57,461 bases of DNA, taken from NCBI GenBank assembly GCA_045536425.1, contig JAZSNN010000019.1, forward strand, positions 1 to 57,461, written 5' to 3'. The stretch's first letter is position 1. Every line of letters starts with the position of its first letter. The stretch is from UBA11540 sp045536425. Lineage in GTDB: Bacteria; Bacillota; Clostridia; Oscillospirales; Ruminococcaceae. The notes below the pieces were generated by a model, which was not told where the DNA came from, made no database searches, and worked only from the letters and a program-made list of their open reading frames with translations. The position numbers and the translations under genes are program-made. Below, piece after piece: positions 50,999-57,461 of the stretch.

Positions 50999-51042
50999 CT
51001 ACAAGGCGGTCTGTCCTTTTGGATAGACCGCCTTGTAGTTTA
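50999..51042. terminator. Terminator between GH2 and C39 peptidase genes
   Basis: A 14-bp stem (50999-51012 with 51025-51038; arm CTACAAGGCGGTCT) lies between the convergent GH2 and peptidase genes. It has weak T-tracts on both sides and overlaps the peptidase stop region. Confidence 0.75.
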
Positions 51043-51996
51043 GTTATAATAGAAATACTTGTAAAACACGGGATATGCGTTGAAAAATTGCTTCAACGTA
51101 GTTCGTGTGTCAGAGCCTGGGTCGTTTATGATAAAGTCGGCTTCTGTGGGTGTTTGTCCGCCCTTGTAGCCCGTGATTACTACCCAGTGCTGACCGCCCG
51201 AATAGGTTTTCGCTCCGATAAGAACAGGCTTTCCTTCTTTCAGTAGCTTGTAAATCTTTTCGAGATAGTCAGCTTTTGTATAGGTAGGAACGTAGTCTGT
51301 TGGCCAATATACATCTCCCGACGAAGAATAACTGAGCCTCTTTGACATAGTATCGGGATAGATAATAGACTCTGTGCGATACGACTCCATCATAGCGATA
51401 GACGTGGTTACACACCCTATCTGTGCTATCGTCTTTCCGGAATTTCCGATTCTCACGTTTGCCCATCTCTTGTCAGTCTGCTTGAAGTCGGGAACATCCA
51501 ACTCGATTGAATTAAAGGTGGGCGTCGAAGTAGAAAGATATTTCGCACTCACGAATCCCGTTTTCGTTCCGTCGTATAGGATTTTGCTCCAATCGTTCTC
51601 TGTGGATAAAACGATGACCTTTGCGCCTTTAGAAAGACTGTCGGTTTTTGCATAGGACGTGCCTGCGCCGCTTCGCACGTTGAGATAGCCCGAATTGATT
51701 TTGACCGTCGTGACTTCACTTGGTACTACCTTTATGTAGTCCGAGTGACAATACCCGTATTTCCCGTCTCCGTATTCAACTAGCCACCAATCTCCCGATT
51801 CGGCAATGAGCGTCACGTAGATACCTTTTTTTAGGGTTGAAATAACCGATGCGAGTGGCGACCCATATCGTCTCACGTTGAGGTTTCCGCTCGAAACCGA
51901 AATTACCCCCGCGTTTGATGCAAAGGCACTAAAAGGGAGAAAAAGTATTCCCAAAGCCATAGCTGTCGACAAGATGAATGATGCAATTCTTTTCAT
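51040..51996 (-). CDS. Secreted SH3-domain C39-like cysteine peptidase
   Basis: 318 residues. A signal peptide (MKRIASFILSTAMALGILFLPFSAFA) is followed by two bacterial SH3 domains (LNVRRYGSPLASVI and YLNVRSGAGTSYAKTDSL, about 30-165) and a C39-like papain-fold domain (about 170-318) with the catalytic Cys in IGCVTTSIAMM, His in GGQHWVVITGY and Asp/Asn in INDPGSD. Related proteins bind the cell wall through SH3 repeats. The peptidase target is unknown; it could process peptides or wall proteins. ATG follows GAGGTGA. It stands alone between terminators. Confidence 0.85.
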   Translation of the reverse strand: MKRIASFILSTAMALGILFLPFSAFASNAGVISVSSGNLNVRRYGSPLASVISTLKKGIYVTLIAESGDWWLVEYGDGKYGYCHSDYIKVVPSEVTTVKINSGYLNVRSGAGTSYAKTDSLSKGAKVIVLSTENDWSKILYDGTKTGFVSAKYLSTSTPTFNSIELDVPDFKQTDKRWANVRIGNSGKTIAQIGCVTTSIAMMESYRTESIIYPDTMSKRLSYSSSGDVYWPTDYVPTYTKADYLEKIYKLLKEGKPVLIGAKTYSGGQHWVVITGYKGGQTPTEADFIINDPGSDTRTTLKQFFNAYPVFYKYFYYN

Positions 51997-52080
51997 TTTT
52001 TCACCTCATTTCAAAGCTTTTTCGCATATATGCCTATATTATTTTAACATACAGGCTTTTCTTTGAGAATACTCCAAATA

Positions 52081-52117
52081 TTGTAAAAACGGGTTTGCAG
52101 CTTGTGCAAACCCGTTT
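52081..52117 (-). terminator. Terminator of the ABC importer operon
   Basis: A 13-bp perfect stem (52087-52099 with 52105-52117; arm AAACGGGTTTGCA) is followed on the minus strand by TTTTTAC. It lies six bases after the ATPase gene stop. Confidence 0.88.
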
Positions 52118-52122
52118 AAAAA

Positions 52123-52920
52123 CTATCTGGATAACATTACCTTGTCGCTTGTAAAAGCGCTTCCGCTCGCTGTTTCAAACAGTTCAAGAAGCTGATTTAT
52201 GGTGAGCTTTTTCTTTTCCTCTCCCGAAACGTCAACCACAACTCTGCCTTCGTGCATCATTATGAGTCGGTTTCCGTGACTGATGGCATCCTGCATATTG
52301 TGGGTTATCATCAATGTGGTGAGGTTGTTTTCTACAACTAGCTTGTCTGTGATCTCCAAAACCTTTGCCGCAGTCTTGGGGTCAAGCGCTGCAGTGTGCT
52401 CGTCAAGAAGCAGAACCTTTGGACGATTTAAGGTGGCCATCAAAAGTGTGATAGCCTGTCGCTGACCGCCCGAAAGGAGACCTACCTTGCAGGAAAGCCT
52501 GTCCTCAAGTCCAAGCTCGAGTGTGGCAAGAAGCTTTTTAAACTCTACTCTGTCGCTGTGTTTGCAGCCCCAAACGAGTTTTCTCTTTATACCGCGCCTT
52601 GATGCAATCGCAAGGTTTTCGGCAATCTCCATATCGGGAGATGTACCTTTCATAGGATCTTGAAAAACTCTTCCTAAAAACTTGGCCCTTTTGTGCTCGG
52701 GCATATTTGTGACGTCGACACCGTCGATTTCAACAGTTCCGAAATCGGGCTTCCAGACACCTGCAATAGCGTTGAGCATTGTGGATTTTCCTGCACCGTT
52801 ACCACCGATAACGGTGACAAAATCACCCTCGTTCAAGGTAAGGTTTAGGCCGCTTAAAGCGGTTTTTGCGTTTACAGTGCCGGGGTTAAAGGTTTTTTGC
52901 AGATTGGTGATTTTAAGCAT
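52123..52920 (-). CDS. ABC transporter ATP-binding protein (TrpZ-like amino acid importer)
   Basis: 265 residues. Walker A GGNGAGKSTMLNAIAG (near residue 38), Q-loop FQDPMKGTSPDM, signature LLSGGQRQAITLLMA, Walker B VLLLDEHTAALD and His in MITHNM. EHTAALDPK after Walker B is characteristic of the ABC class that works with ABC_sub_bind proteins. ATG at 52920 follows AGGAGGTG; the longer frame begins upstream of that site. It overlaps the permease stop by eight bases and is the third gene of the operon. The substrate is discussed at the T-box entry. Confidence 0.92.
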   Translation of the reverse strand: MLKITNLQKTFNPGTVNAKTALSGLNLTLNEGDFVTVIGGNGAGKSTMLNAIAGVWKPDFGTVEIDGVDVTNMPEHKRAKFLGRVFQDPMKGTSPDMEIAENLAIASRRGIKRKLVWGCKHSDRVEFKKLLATLELGLEDRLSCKVGLLSGGQRQAITLLMATLNRPKVLLLDEHTAALDPKTAAKVLEITDKLVVENNLTTLMITHNMQDAISHGNRLIMMHEGRVVVDVSGEEKKKLTINQLLELFETASGSAFTSDKVMLSR

Positions 52921-53827
52921 TTGTGTCACCTCCTGCATTGATAGGCAACGCCTTTGGCTTGCTGAAATATTCTCCCTTTATGTATGGAACGGTGAGGAAG
53001 ATAGCAACGATGATAGCCGAAAGCATCTTTAGATAATCGGTCTTCAAGCCAATAAGCACAACAAAGTTGTAAACGATGTAATAAATGATACCGCCGCCAA
53101 CGACACCGATAAGGCTAACGACAAAGTTCGGCTTGATTTTCATAGAAACAGAAAGACCAATAAAGATTGCCGCAAGACCGATAACGATAGCGCCACGGCC
53201 GTCGTTTATGTTCGCTGAGCCCTTATACTGCGCGAGCAGCGCACCTGAAAGAGCGACGATTCCGTTGGAGATAGCAAGACCGATAACCTTGTTGAGCTTA
53301 ACGTCAATGCCTTGTGCGCGACTCATATCGGGGTTGTCACCCGTTGATTTTAACGTGAGACCAACCTCGGTGTAGAAGAAGAGCCAAAGGAATACAATAA
53401 CAGCTACAATTATAAGCCCTGCCACTAAAATCGACATTGGGTTGTTGCTCATATGAACAAGCAGTTTGTTGGCTCTCGGGTCGATTGATATGAGAGATTT
53501 ACCGCCGAGTATCGAAAGGTTTACGGAATATAGAATGAGCTGAGTCAAAATACCTGCAAGAATAGAAGGTATGCCGCAGGCTGTGTGAAACAGTCCTGTG
53601 AGGATTCCGGTCAAAGCTCCTGCCAAGAAAGCAAGAATAACACTCAGCCAAACCGGTACACCGCTTGCAATAAGTACAGCACAAACACATCCGCCCGTAC
53701 AGATAGAACCGTCGACGGTGAGATCTGCAATATCAAGTATTTTATAGGATATATAAACTCCTATCGCCATAAGACCCCAGATGAGTCCTTCAGCGACTGC
53801 ACCGGGTAAAGCGTTTAAAAAAGCCAT
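52913..53827 (-). CDS. ABC transporter permease (TrpY-like)
   Basis: 304 residues with eight or nine hydrophobic segments. It belongs to the branched-chain/ribose-type permease superfamily: YKILDIADLTVDGSICTGGCVCAV near residue 30, FHTACGIPSILAGILTQLILYSVNLSILG, and NPDMSRAQGIDVKLNKVIGLAISNGIVALSGALLAQYKGSANINDGRGAIVIGLAAIFIG. Probably a homodimer with the adjacent ATPase. It starts 14 bases after the binding-protein gene, whose transcript it shares. Confidence 0.92.
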   Translation of the reverse strand: MAFLNALPGAVAEGLIWGLMAIGVYISYKILDIADLTVDGSICTGGCVCAVLIASGVPVWLSVILAFLAGALTGILTGLFHTACGIPSILAGILTQLILYSVNLSILGGKSLISIDPRANKLLVHMSNNPMSILVAGLIIVAVIVFLWLFFYTEVGLTLKSTGDNPDMSRAQGIDVKLNKVIGLAISNGIVALSGALLAQYKGSANINDGRGAIVIGLAAIFIGLSVSMKIKPNFVVSLIGVVGGGIIYYIVYNFVVLIGLKTDYLKMLSAIIVAIFLTVPYIKGEYFSKPKALPINAGGDTNA

Positions 53828-53841
53828 TTTTCACCTCAAAA

Positions 53842-54768
53842 TTACTTCTCGTCAACAACGATTCCGAGAGCTTCACAAAGTTCCTTATTGTATGTAACGG
53901 AAGGAGTGAGAGTTACGATTTCAAAATCAGCGGGAGTAGCTTCACCGAGAAGGATTTTCGCTGCCATTTTGCCTGTCTCCACACCGAGCTCGTAGTAGTC
54001 GATAGCAAGACTTGCATAGCAGATTTTTCCGCCGTAGCTTGTGTATACGGGAACCTTTTTCTCGGAGCAGATTGTGCCTACGATGGAATCGTTGTCCGCA
54101 ACTGTGTTGTCAGAGGGAACGTAGATTGCCTTGCAAGCGTTTGCTGCAGCAGTTGTGATGGTCTGAAGCTCAGTTGTCTCGGAGAAGGTATATGCCTCAA
54201 CAACGATGCCTTCAGCCTCAAAGAGAGCCTTTACGGCGTTGTACTGAATGAGAGAGTTGGACTCGTTTGTGCAGTAGATAACACCAACCTTGTCGCCTGC
54301 AACAAGACCGAGTGTAGAAATCATCATTTTTGCCTGCTCGTCAAAAGGAACAGCGTCCGAAGTTCCGGTTACGTTCTCAGGAATGTTTCCTTTGAATGTG
54401 TCGTTGTAGTCGGTAACAGATGTTCCAAGAACAGGGATAGTGGTTGTGGCATTAGCTGCTGCGAGAAGTGCAGGAGTAGCGTTAGCCATGATAAGATCAA
54501 CGTTCTTTGCAGTAAATGTATTGATAACTGTGGTGCAGAGGTTAGGCTCACCTGCAACCTGTGTGTTAAAGGTTACGGTCTTACCTGCTTTTTCAAGCTC
54601 TGCGGTGAGAGCGTCAATAAATCCGTTTGTTGCTTTGTCGAGAGACTCGTGCTCCATAAGCTGACAGATTCCTACTGTGAAATCTGTGCTCTCGCCACAA
54701 GCGGAAAGGGAAGCACAAGTGCACGCACAAAGTGCAATTGCCAAAACCAAACTCAAAATCTTTTTCAT
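53842..54768 (-). CDS. ABC transporter substrate-binding lipoprotein (TrpX-like, ABC_sub_bind family)
   Basis: 308 residues with a lipoprotein signal peptide (LALCACTCASLSAC; lipobox Cys near residue 24). The mature protein is the two-lobed ABC_sub_bind fold: VGICQLMEHESLDKATNGFIDAL, then TPALLAAANATTTIPVLGTSVTDY, VGVIYCTNESNSLIQY and IYVPSDNTVADN. Family members are mostly annotated as tryptophan importers. Here the T-box upstream reads better as phenylalanine, so an aromatic amino acid is likely but Trp is not assured. The first gene of the operon; ATG follows AAAGGAG at eight bases. Confidence 0.9.
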   Translation of the reverse strand: MKKILSLVLAIALCACTCASLSACGESTDFTVGICQLMEHESLDKATNGFIDALTAELEKAGKTVTFNTQVAGEPNLCTTVINTFTAKNVDLIMANATPALLAAANATTTIPVLGTSVTDYNDTFKGNIPENVTGTSDAVPFDEQAKMMISTLGLVAGDKVGVIYCTNESNSLIQYNAVKALFEAEGIVVEAYTFSETTELQTITTAAANACKAIYVPSDNTVADNDSIVGTICSEKKVPVYTSYGGKICYASLAIDYYELGVETGKMAAKILLGEATPADFEIVTLTPSVTYNKELCEALGIVVDEK

Positions 54769-54810
54769 TTCAATTTCTCCTTTTTTAACGGTAAAACCGT
54801 AATATTAAAA

Positions 54811-55085
54811 TAAAAAGTCCCCGCATCTCTTTTAAAGATGCAGGGACGGATATACCGTGTTACCACTCTGCTTCGCCCTTTTCTCACGAAAAGAGCCTCA
54901 TTAGGTGCATCACAACACCCTCGCAATGTAACGGTCGCAACCGGTACAGCCTACACAGCACAGCCTTCAGCCGACAGCTAATGGAATGAATTCACCTTTT
55001 GTCACAATACTGTTTTGCACCAAACAACAGCTCTCTGAAAAGCTCAAAAAGGGTACTGGTTTCCACTCGAACGCATTTAATATAA
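54811..55085 (-). ncRNA. T-box riboswitch upstream of the ABC importer operon
   Basis: Read on the minus strand. Stem I has an AGTA strand (55057-55054), AGAGAG bulge and TTGGTG distal loop, then GGTGAATTCATTCC (54996-54983) as the other side of the specifier loop; lower stem TGGAA/TTCCA closes it. After GAA the codon is TTC (Phe) if read directly or TCA (Ser) with one base between; TGG is absent. T-box AGTGGTAACACGG is at 54867-54855, and its TGGT pairs with ACCA, i.e. an A73 tRNA such as tRNA-Phe (Ser and Trp tRNAs usually have G73). The terminator stem 54847-54836/54828-54817 is followed by TTTTTA. Confidence 0.85.
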
Positions 55086-55087
55086 AC

Positions 55088-55116
55088 ATTTTAGCGAATA
55101 TGTATATTTTTGTCAA
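55088..55116 (-). promoter_or_regulatory. Promoter of the importer T-box
   Basis: TTGACA (55116-55111), 17-base spacer, TAAAAT (55093-55088) on the minus strand, just upstream of T-box stem I. Confidence 0.75.
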
Positions 55117-55186
55117 GTGTTTTTTAAAAATTAACTGTTGCAAGTTTGATGAGGACAATTACAACTGAGATCAGCGGTATTGATAA

Positions 55187-55684
55187 TCAAAACGCAACGA
55201 GCTTTATCAGCCTTTTTATTCCCCAATCAATTTCGATTTCGGGATGCTGCTTTTTGATTCTCTTCAATCCGTATCGGGGAAAATGGAGTATATCTATCGA
55301 ATATTCGTCCGACTCGTTGGTCTTTATGTCAACTGTGGCGGATGTGTACTTTACATTTCGCGATCTACTCGTAAGGAAGGCTTTGTTTGGCTCAAATGAT
55401 ATCTTTTTTATGTTATTCCAAGGGATGATATCATTCTCCAAAAGGAGACCTTCGTCGCATATTACACATACGATTTTACCGAACAAGAACCTGTTTAGCA
55501 ACGACAAAATTATAAAAGGGGAAAGGAAGGCGATGACGAGGGGAATAGCAACGAAAGTATCTGCAAATGAAAAACTTTTTGTAGCTAAGGCTACAGCCGT
55601 GAGCAGCACAATCACCATATAAGCTATGAAAAGTCCCGCGTAGATTACAACGTTAAAATATTGGATAGCGTATTTTCTCACCAT
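55187..55684 (-). CDS. Small membrane protein with PH-like soluble part, unknown function
   Basis: 165 residues: two hydrophobic helices (VVIYAGLFIAYMVIVLLTAVAL and IPLVIAFLSPFIILSLL, about 12-65), then a beta-rich domain beginning VCVICDEGLLLENDIIPWNNIKKISFEP, a pattern often seen in bacterial PH-like (YcxB/bPH type) domains. The function is unknown. It overlaps the gene upstream (55653-56090) by 32 bases, so the two are translated together and may form a complex. Next to it at 55117-55186 no further gene is seen. Confidence 0.55.
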   Translation of the reverse strand: MVRKYAIQYFNVVIYAGLFIAYMVIVLLTAVALATKSFSFADTFVAIPLVIAFLSPFIILSLLNRFLFGKIVCVICDEGLLLENDIIPWNNIKKISFEPNKAFLTSRSRNVKYTSATVDIKTNESDEYSIDILHFPRYGLKRIKKQHPEIEIDWGIKRLIKLVAF

Positions 55685-56090
55685 CGGAATCTTTCAGTTC
55701 AATCTGTTGACTTTGTGATGAACTTCTATCTAAAACCGCTATGAAATCCAGCAGGTTTTCTTTCTGAGATCCGATTGATAAAACCTTTGGTGAGGCAGTT
55801 ATCCTGCGGGGAGGACCGTCGTTGAAGCTGATGTCAATTATATATTGCTTTAGGATTGCAGTTTGCTTTGATTTGACAGATTTTATGTCTAAAGGAATGC
55901 GTGTCGTATATGTAATTTGGTTACCAAATTCAGAAACCAACGCTATTAGTAAGTGGGTTTGAGTAAGTCCAAAGTATCCAAAAAATTGTGAATTTCCTTG
56001 ATTTAAAATACCATAAAACGGACAGCTTAAATTTTCTCCCTCTTCAAGCATATCCGTCAAAGATTTCATCATAAAGTCTTTAAATTTCAT
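55653..56090 (-). CDS. Small soluble protein, unknown function, coupled to the PH-like membrane protein
   Basis: 145 residues, no membrane helix, no signal peptide. Beta-rich centre: NLSCPFYGILNQGNSQFFGYFGLTQTHLLIALVS, then TRIPLDIKSVKSKQTAILKQYIIDISFNDGPPRRITASPKV, reminiscent of PH-like sheets, ending with a Ser/Gln-rich helix and tail. I do not recognise a named family. The start ATG at 56090 follows GGTGA; the longer frame to 56120 lacks a ribosome binding site. It overlaps the next gene by 32 bases. Confidence 0.5.
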   Translation of the reverse strand: MKFKDFMMKSLTDMLEEGENLSCPFYGILNQGNSQFFGYFGLTQTHLLIALVSEFGNQITYTTRIPLDIKSVKSKQTAILKQYIIDISFNDGPPRRITASPKVLSIGSQKENLLDFIAVLDRSSSQSQQIELKDSDGEKIRYPIF

Positions 56091-56136
56091 ACTATTCACC
56101 GCTTTGAGCTTATTATACAATAAAAATATAAAAAAT

Positions 56137-56193
56137 CAAGAAGTATCACCTTTCGGTGATACTTCTTGTCTTTGGCGGATACGGTGGGATTCG
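56137..56193. repeat. 57-bp direct repeat, copy A (terminator plus tRNA-Ser 3' end remnant)
   Basis: Identical to copy B (56294-56350) at 55 of 57 positions. It contains a perfect 14-bp hairpin (56137-56150 with 56155-56168) followed on the minus strand by ATTTTTTATATTTTT, and, on its right, the reverse complement of a tRNA end (CGAATCCCACCGTATCCGCCA). The tRNA part stops within the T-arm. Confidence 0.85.
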
Positions 56194-56206
56194 TCCAACC
56201 ACGAAC

Positions 56207-56229
56207 GAAACAGTCCAGTGGACTGTTTC
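56207..56229. repeat. Palindrome between the two repeats
   Basis: Perfect 11-bp arms (GAAACAGTCCA / TGGACTGTTTC) around one G. It lies in the 100-bp spacer of the 57-bp repeats. On a larger scale GTGGGATTCG (56184-56193) and CGAATCCCAC (56274-56283) are inverted copies of the T-arm that bracket it. Confidence 0.8.
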
Positions 56230-56293
56230 TCCCAATCGTGCTGCGCTTTGTTTGCACTCTTGGAGTTCATCTTCGAATCCCACAATGAAAAAA

Positions 56294-56350
56294 CAAGAAG
56301 TATCACCTTTCGGTAATACTTCTTGTCTTTGGCGGAGACGGTGGGATTCG
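56294..56350. repeat. 57-bp direct repeat, copy B (terminator plus tRNA-Ser 3' end)
   Basis: Second copy of the unit at 56137-56193. The hairpin has one mismatch and is followed on the minus strand by TTTTTTC. Its tRNA-like part continues further, to about 56385, in contrast to copy A. Confidence 0.85.
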
Positions 56351-56385
56351 AACCCTAGGTGAGTTTCCCCACACAGCATTTCGAG
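56330..56385 (-). pseudogene. 3' half of a tRNA-Ser(CGA)-like gene
   Basis: On the minus strand, from 56385: CTCGAAA (anticodon loop with CGA), TGCTG, a 16-base variable arm, TAGGG-TTCGAAT-CCCAC (T-arm with two broken pairs), CGTCTCC, G, CCA. The 56-base length equals that of a tRNA-Ser from anticodon loop to CCA. Upstream there is no matching 5' half: neither the acceptor complement nor a D-arm is present. It is therefore a remnant. A break at the anticodon loop is what integrases that recombine within tRNA genes leave behind. Confidence 0.55.
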
Positions 56386-56538
56386 CAGCTGTAAAGCAGG
56401 CTCGTTCTGTCCCTCACTATCCCTAATTTCCGCAAATTTTACCGAATTAGTGACCGCTTTATTGCCCCTTCCGAGAAAAATGCACGGCTTTCTCAAGGCC
56501 AAAGGGTCGGGCGGTCACTATTTTTGTTTGCTCAATGA

Positions 56539-57461
56539 TTATTCTATTCCGCGATATCCATGCTTTTCGGCGTTTCCAAGTAAATACAAAAAAGCAAACG
56601 CCGGAATTCTGAGTAGAATCTTTCCGCTCGGTGTGTTGTGCACGCCAAAGTCTGTTGCCGTTTTGGTTACAACAATAGCTGCAGAGGCTTCCTCGCATAA
56701 TTCAACGATAGCATCGTCGTCTGCGATCGGCGCACCTTCACGGTATTTCACTTCAATCAGAATGTTTTTGATATTGGGATAGTCAACCACAACATCAATT
56801 TCTTTGTTCTTTCTTCCACCTCTGAAATATCCAACAGAAGTCGCAAATTGATAGTAGAAGGCGGCAACGTGCTTGTAGACAGCGGTTTCGACAACTTTGC
56901 CCATTCCTGTGGGATCAGTCATAATGGAATCATCCATTAGCACGGCATTTCTGATTGCAGCATCTGCAATATAGATTTTCGGTCTTGCTTTCAGTACCTT
57001 CTTACCGGCCATATCTACAGGCCAGCTTTGGTAAATCAAGTTTGCACTTTCCAAGAATTGAATATAATTCTCTACAGTTGTGCGAGATACTCCGTTCAAT
57101 TCTTTGGTAATAGCTTCTATGGAAACAATTTCGGAGGAAACGTTACACAAATACAAGAAAATTCGCTCTAATTCTGTCGCGTTGCGAATGTTATATAGCG
57201 AGGGAAGGTCCCTCTTGAGTACTTTATCTACAACATCCTCACGCATCACCTGCTGTGCCATAAGATCATTGTCGGCGAGTGCGAGCTCGGGAAATCCACC
57301 CACTTGCAAATATCTCATGAAGTGATTTTGTACCTTGGATAGCTGTACCATAATCTGATTCCGCTCGATTTGAGATTTGTACAGAAGAGATGTTACTTTC
57401 AAATCCTCGGGAATATCAGGGCGTTCCACACCAAGCAGCTCACAATACTCATAGAAAGATA
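56539..57461 (-). CDS. ATP-binding protein of the AAA_14/DUF4143 family (partial)
   Basis: The frame stays open to the right edge (upstream codons give SFYEYCELLG), so the gene starts outside the window; the GTG at 57429 is not its start. What is visible, about 307 residues, is the C-terminal half: RYLQVGGFPELAL, DVVDKVLKRDLPSLYNIRNATELERIFLYLC, a winged-helix segment (VSIEAITKELNGVSRTTVENYIQFLESANLIY), and the DUF4143 nuclease-like end with VETAVYKHVA, FRGGRKNKEIDVVV and ILIEVKYRE (PD-(D/E)xK-like E-x-D...ExK order). The AAA ATPase part is off the edge. Such proteins are accessory, widespread and of unknown role. Confidence 0.85.
   Translation of the reverse strand, partial: SFYEYCELLGVERPDIPEDLKVTSLLYKSQIERNQIMVQLSKVQNHFMRYLQVGGFPELALADNDLMAQQVMREDVVDKVLKRDLPSLYNIRNATELERIFLYLCNVSSEIVSIEAITKELNGVSRTTVENYIQFLESANLIYQSWPVDMAGKKVLKARPKIYIADAAIRNAVLMDDSIMTDPTGMGKVVETAVYKHVAAFYYQFATSVGYFRGGRKNKEIDVVVDYPNIKNILIEVKYREGAPIADDDAIVELCEEASAAIVVTKTATDFGVHNTPSGKILLRIPAFAFLYLLGNAEKHGYRGIE

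Noticed and set aside
53842..54768. Gene symbol trpX for the binding protein
   Set aside because: The upstream T-box does not show a Trp specifier, so the symbol would assert a substrate the sequence does not support.
56330..56420. Intact tRNA-Ser gene on the minus strand
   Set aside because: No 5' acceptor strand or D-arm lies at the expected distance, the anticodon stem does not pair and the T-stem has two mismatches.
56449..56519. Small RNA or terminator formed by AGTGACCGC and GCGGTCACT
   Set aside because: The 9-bp inverted repeat (56449-56457 with 56511-56519) spans a 53-base loop; it is followed by TTTTTG on the plus strand but no plus-strand gene precedes it. Too weak to call.
1..57461. 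CRISPR array, rRNA genes or insertion sequence with terminal inverted repeats
   Set aside because: No series of regularly spaced identical repeats, no rRNA sequence and no transposase gene was seen in the window.

Overview
The window reads as chromosomal DNA of a low-to-mid GC, spore-forming Clostridia bacterium, most likely Oscillospirales. The evidence is Spo0A with tandem 0A boxes, a GerW/YtfJ sporulation protein beside DUF2953 and ScpAB, a type III glutamine synthetase, T-box leaders, AGGAGG ribosome binding sites, sigma-A promoters with 17-bp spacers, and a PcrA helicase with a roughly 45-residue insertion that I associate with the C. leptum-type lineage (from memory). Coordinates were read by eye; no alignment, folding or database search was run.

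Layout. 1-600: remnant of a tyrosine recombinase and an orphan terminator. 589-4333 (minus): a stand-alone ATP-pyrophosphatase half of GMP synthase, a DUF1836 protein and a lipoprotein with about ten Asp-box repeats. 4470-5809 (plus): flavin reductase and SPFH protein. 5876-8646: BlaI/BlaR1 pair behind a double operator. 8693-10456 (minus): M23 cell-wall peptidase. 10658-20772 (plus): housekeeping run with site-2 protease, ScpA, ScpB, DUF2953, GerW, D,D-carboxypeptidase, RluB, a small unknown, PcrA, NAD(P)HX repair enzyme and a lipoprotein. 20811-26480: membrane protein with the same double BlaI-type operator, glutamine synthetase III with a terminator-like leader, a two-domain lipoprotein, and Spo0A. 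26926-31705: uvrB-uvrA. 31707-35422: Phe T-box and pheST. 35551-39730: heterodimeric ABC exporter and dUTPase.

39793-50975 is a complete hexuronate island: GH2 glycosidase and GPH symporter (plus), then uxaC-uxuA-SDR mannonate oxidoreductase-kdgA-kdgK (minus), with two AraC regulators between. Together these would import and hydrolyse a glycoside such as a glucuronide and convert glucuronate through fructuronate, mannonate, KDG and KDPG to pyruvate and glyceraldehyde-3-phosphate.

51040-57461: a secreted SH3-C39 peptidase; an ABC importer of the TrpXYZ family under its own T-box, whose best-read specifier is Phe rather than Trp; two overlapping small PH-like genes; a 57-bp direct repeat carrying tRNA-Ser 3' ends and terminators; and a DUF4143 ATPase that runs off the right edge.

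Most interesting: (1) two loci 15 kb apart share identical promoter-operator architecture, which defines a small BlaI regulon pairing a non-beta-lactam BlaR1 with an unknown membrane protein; (2) Spo0A has a receiver domain lacking the Thr/Ser and Lys switch residues; (3) the transporter T-box points away from Trp; (4) tRNA-Ser-derived repeats sit next to the right-hand edge.
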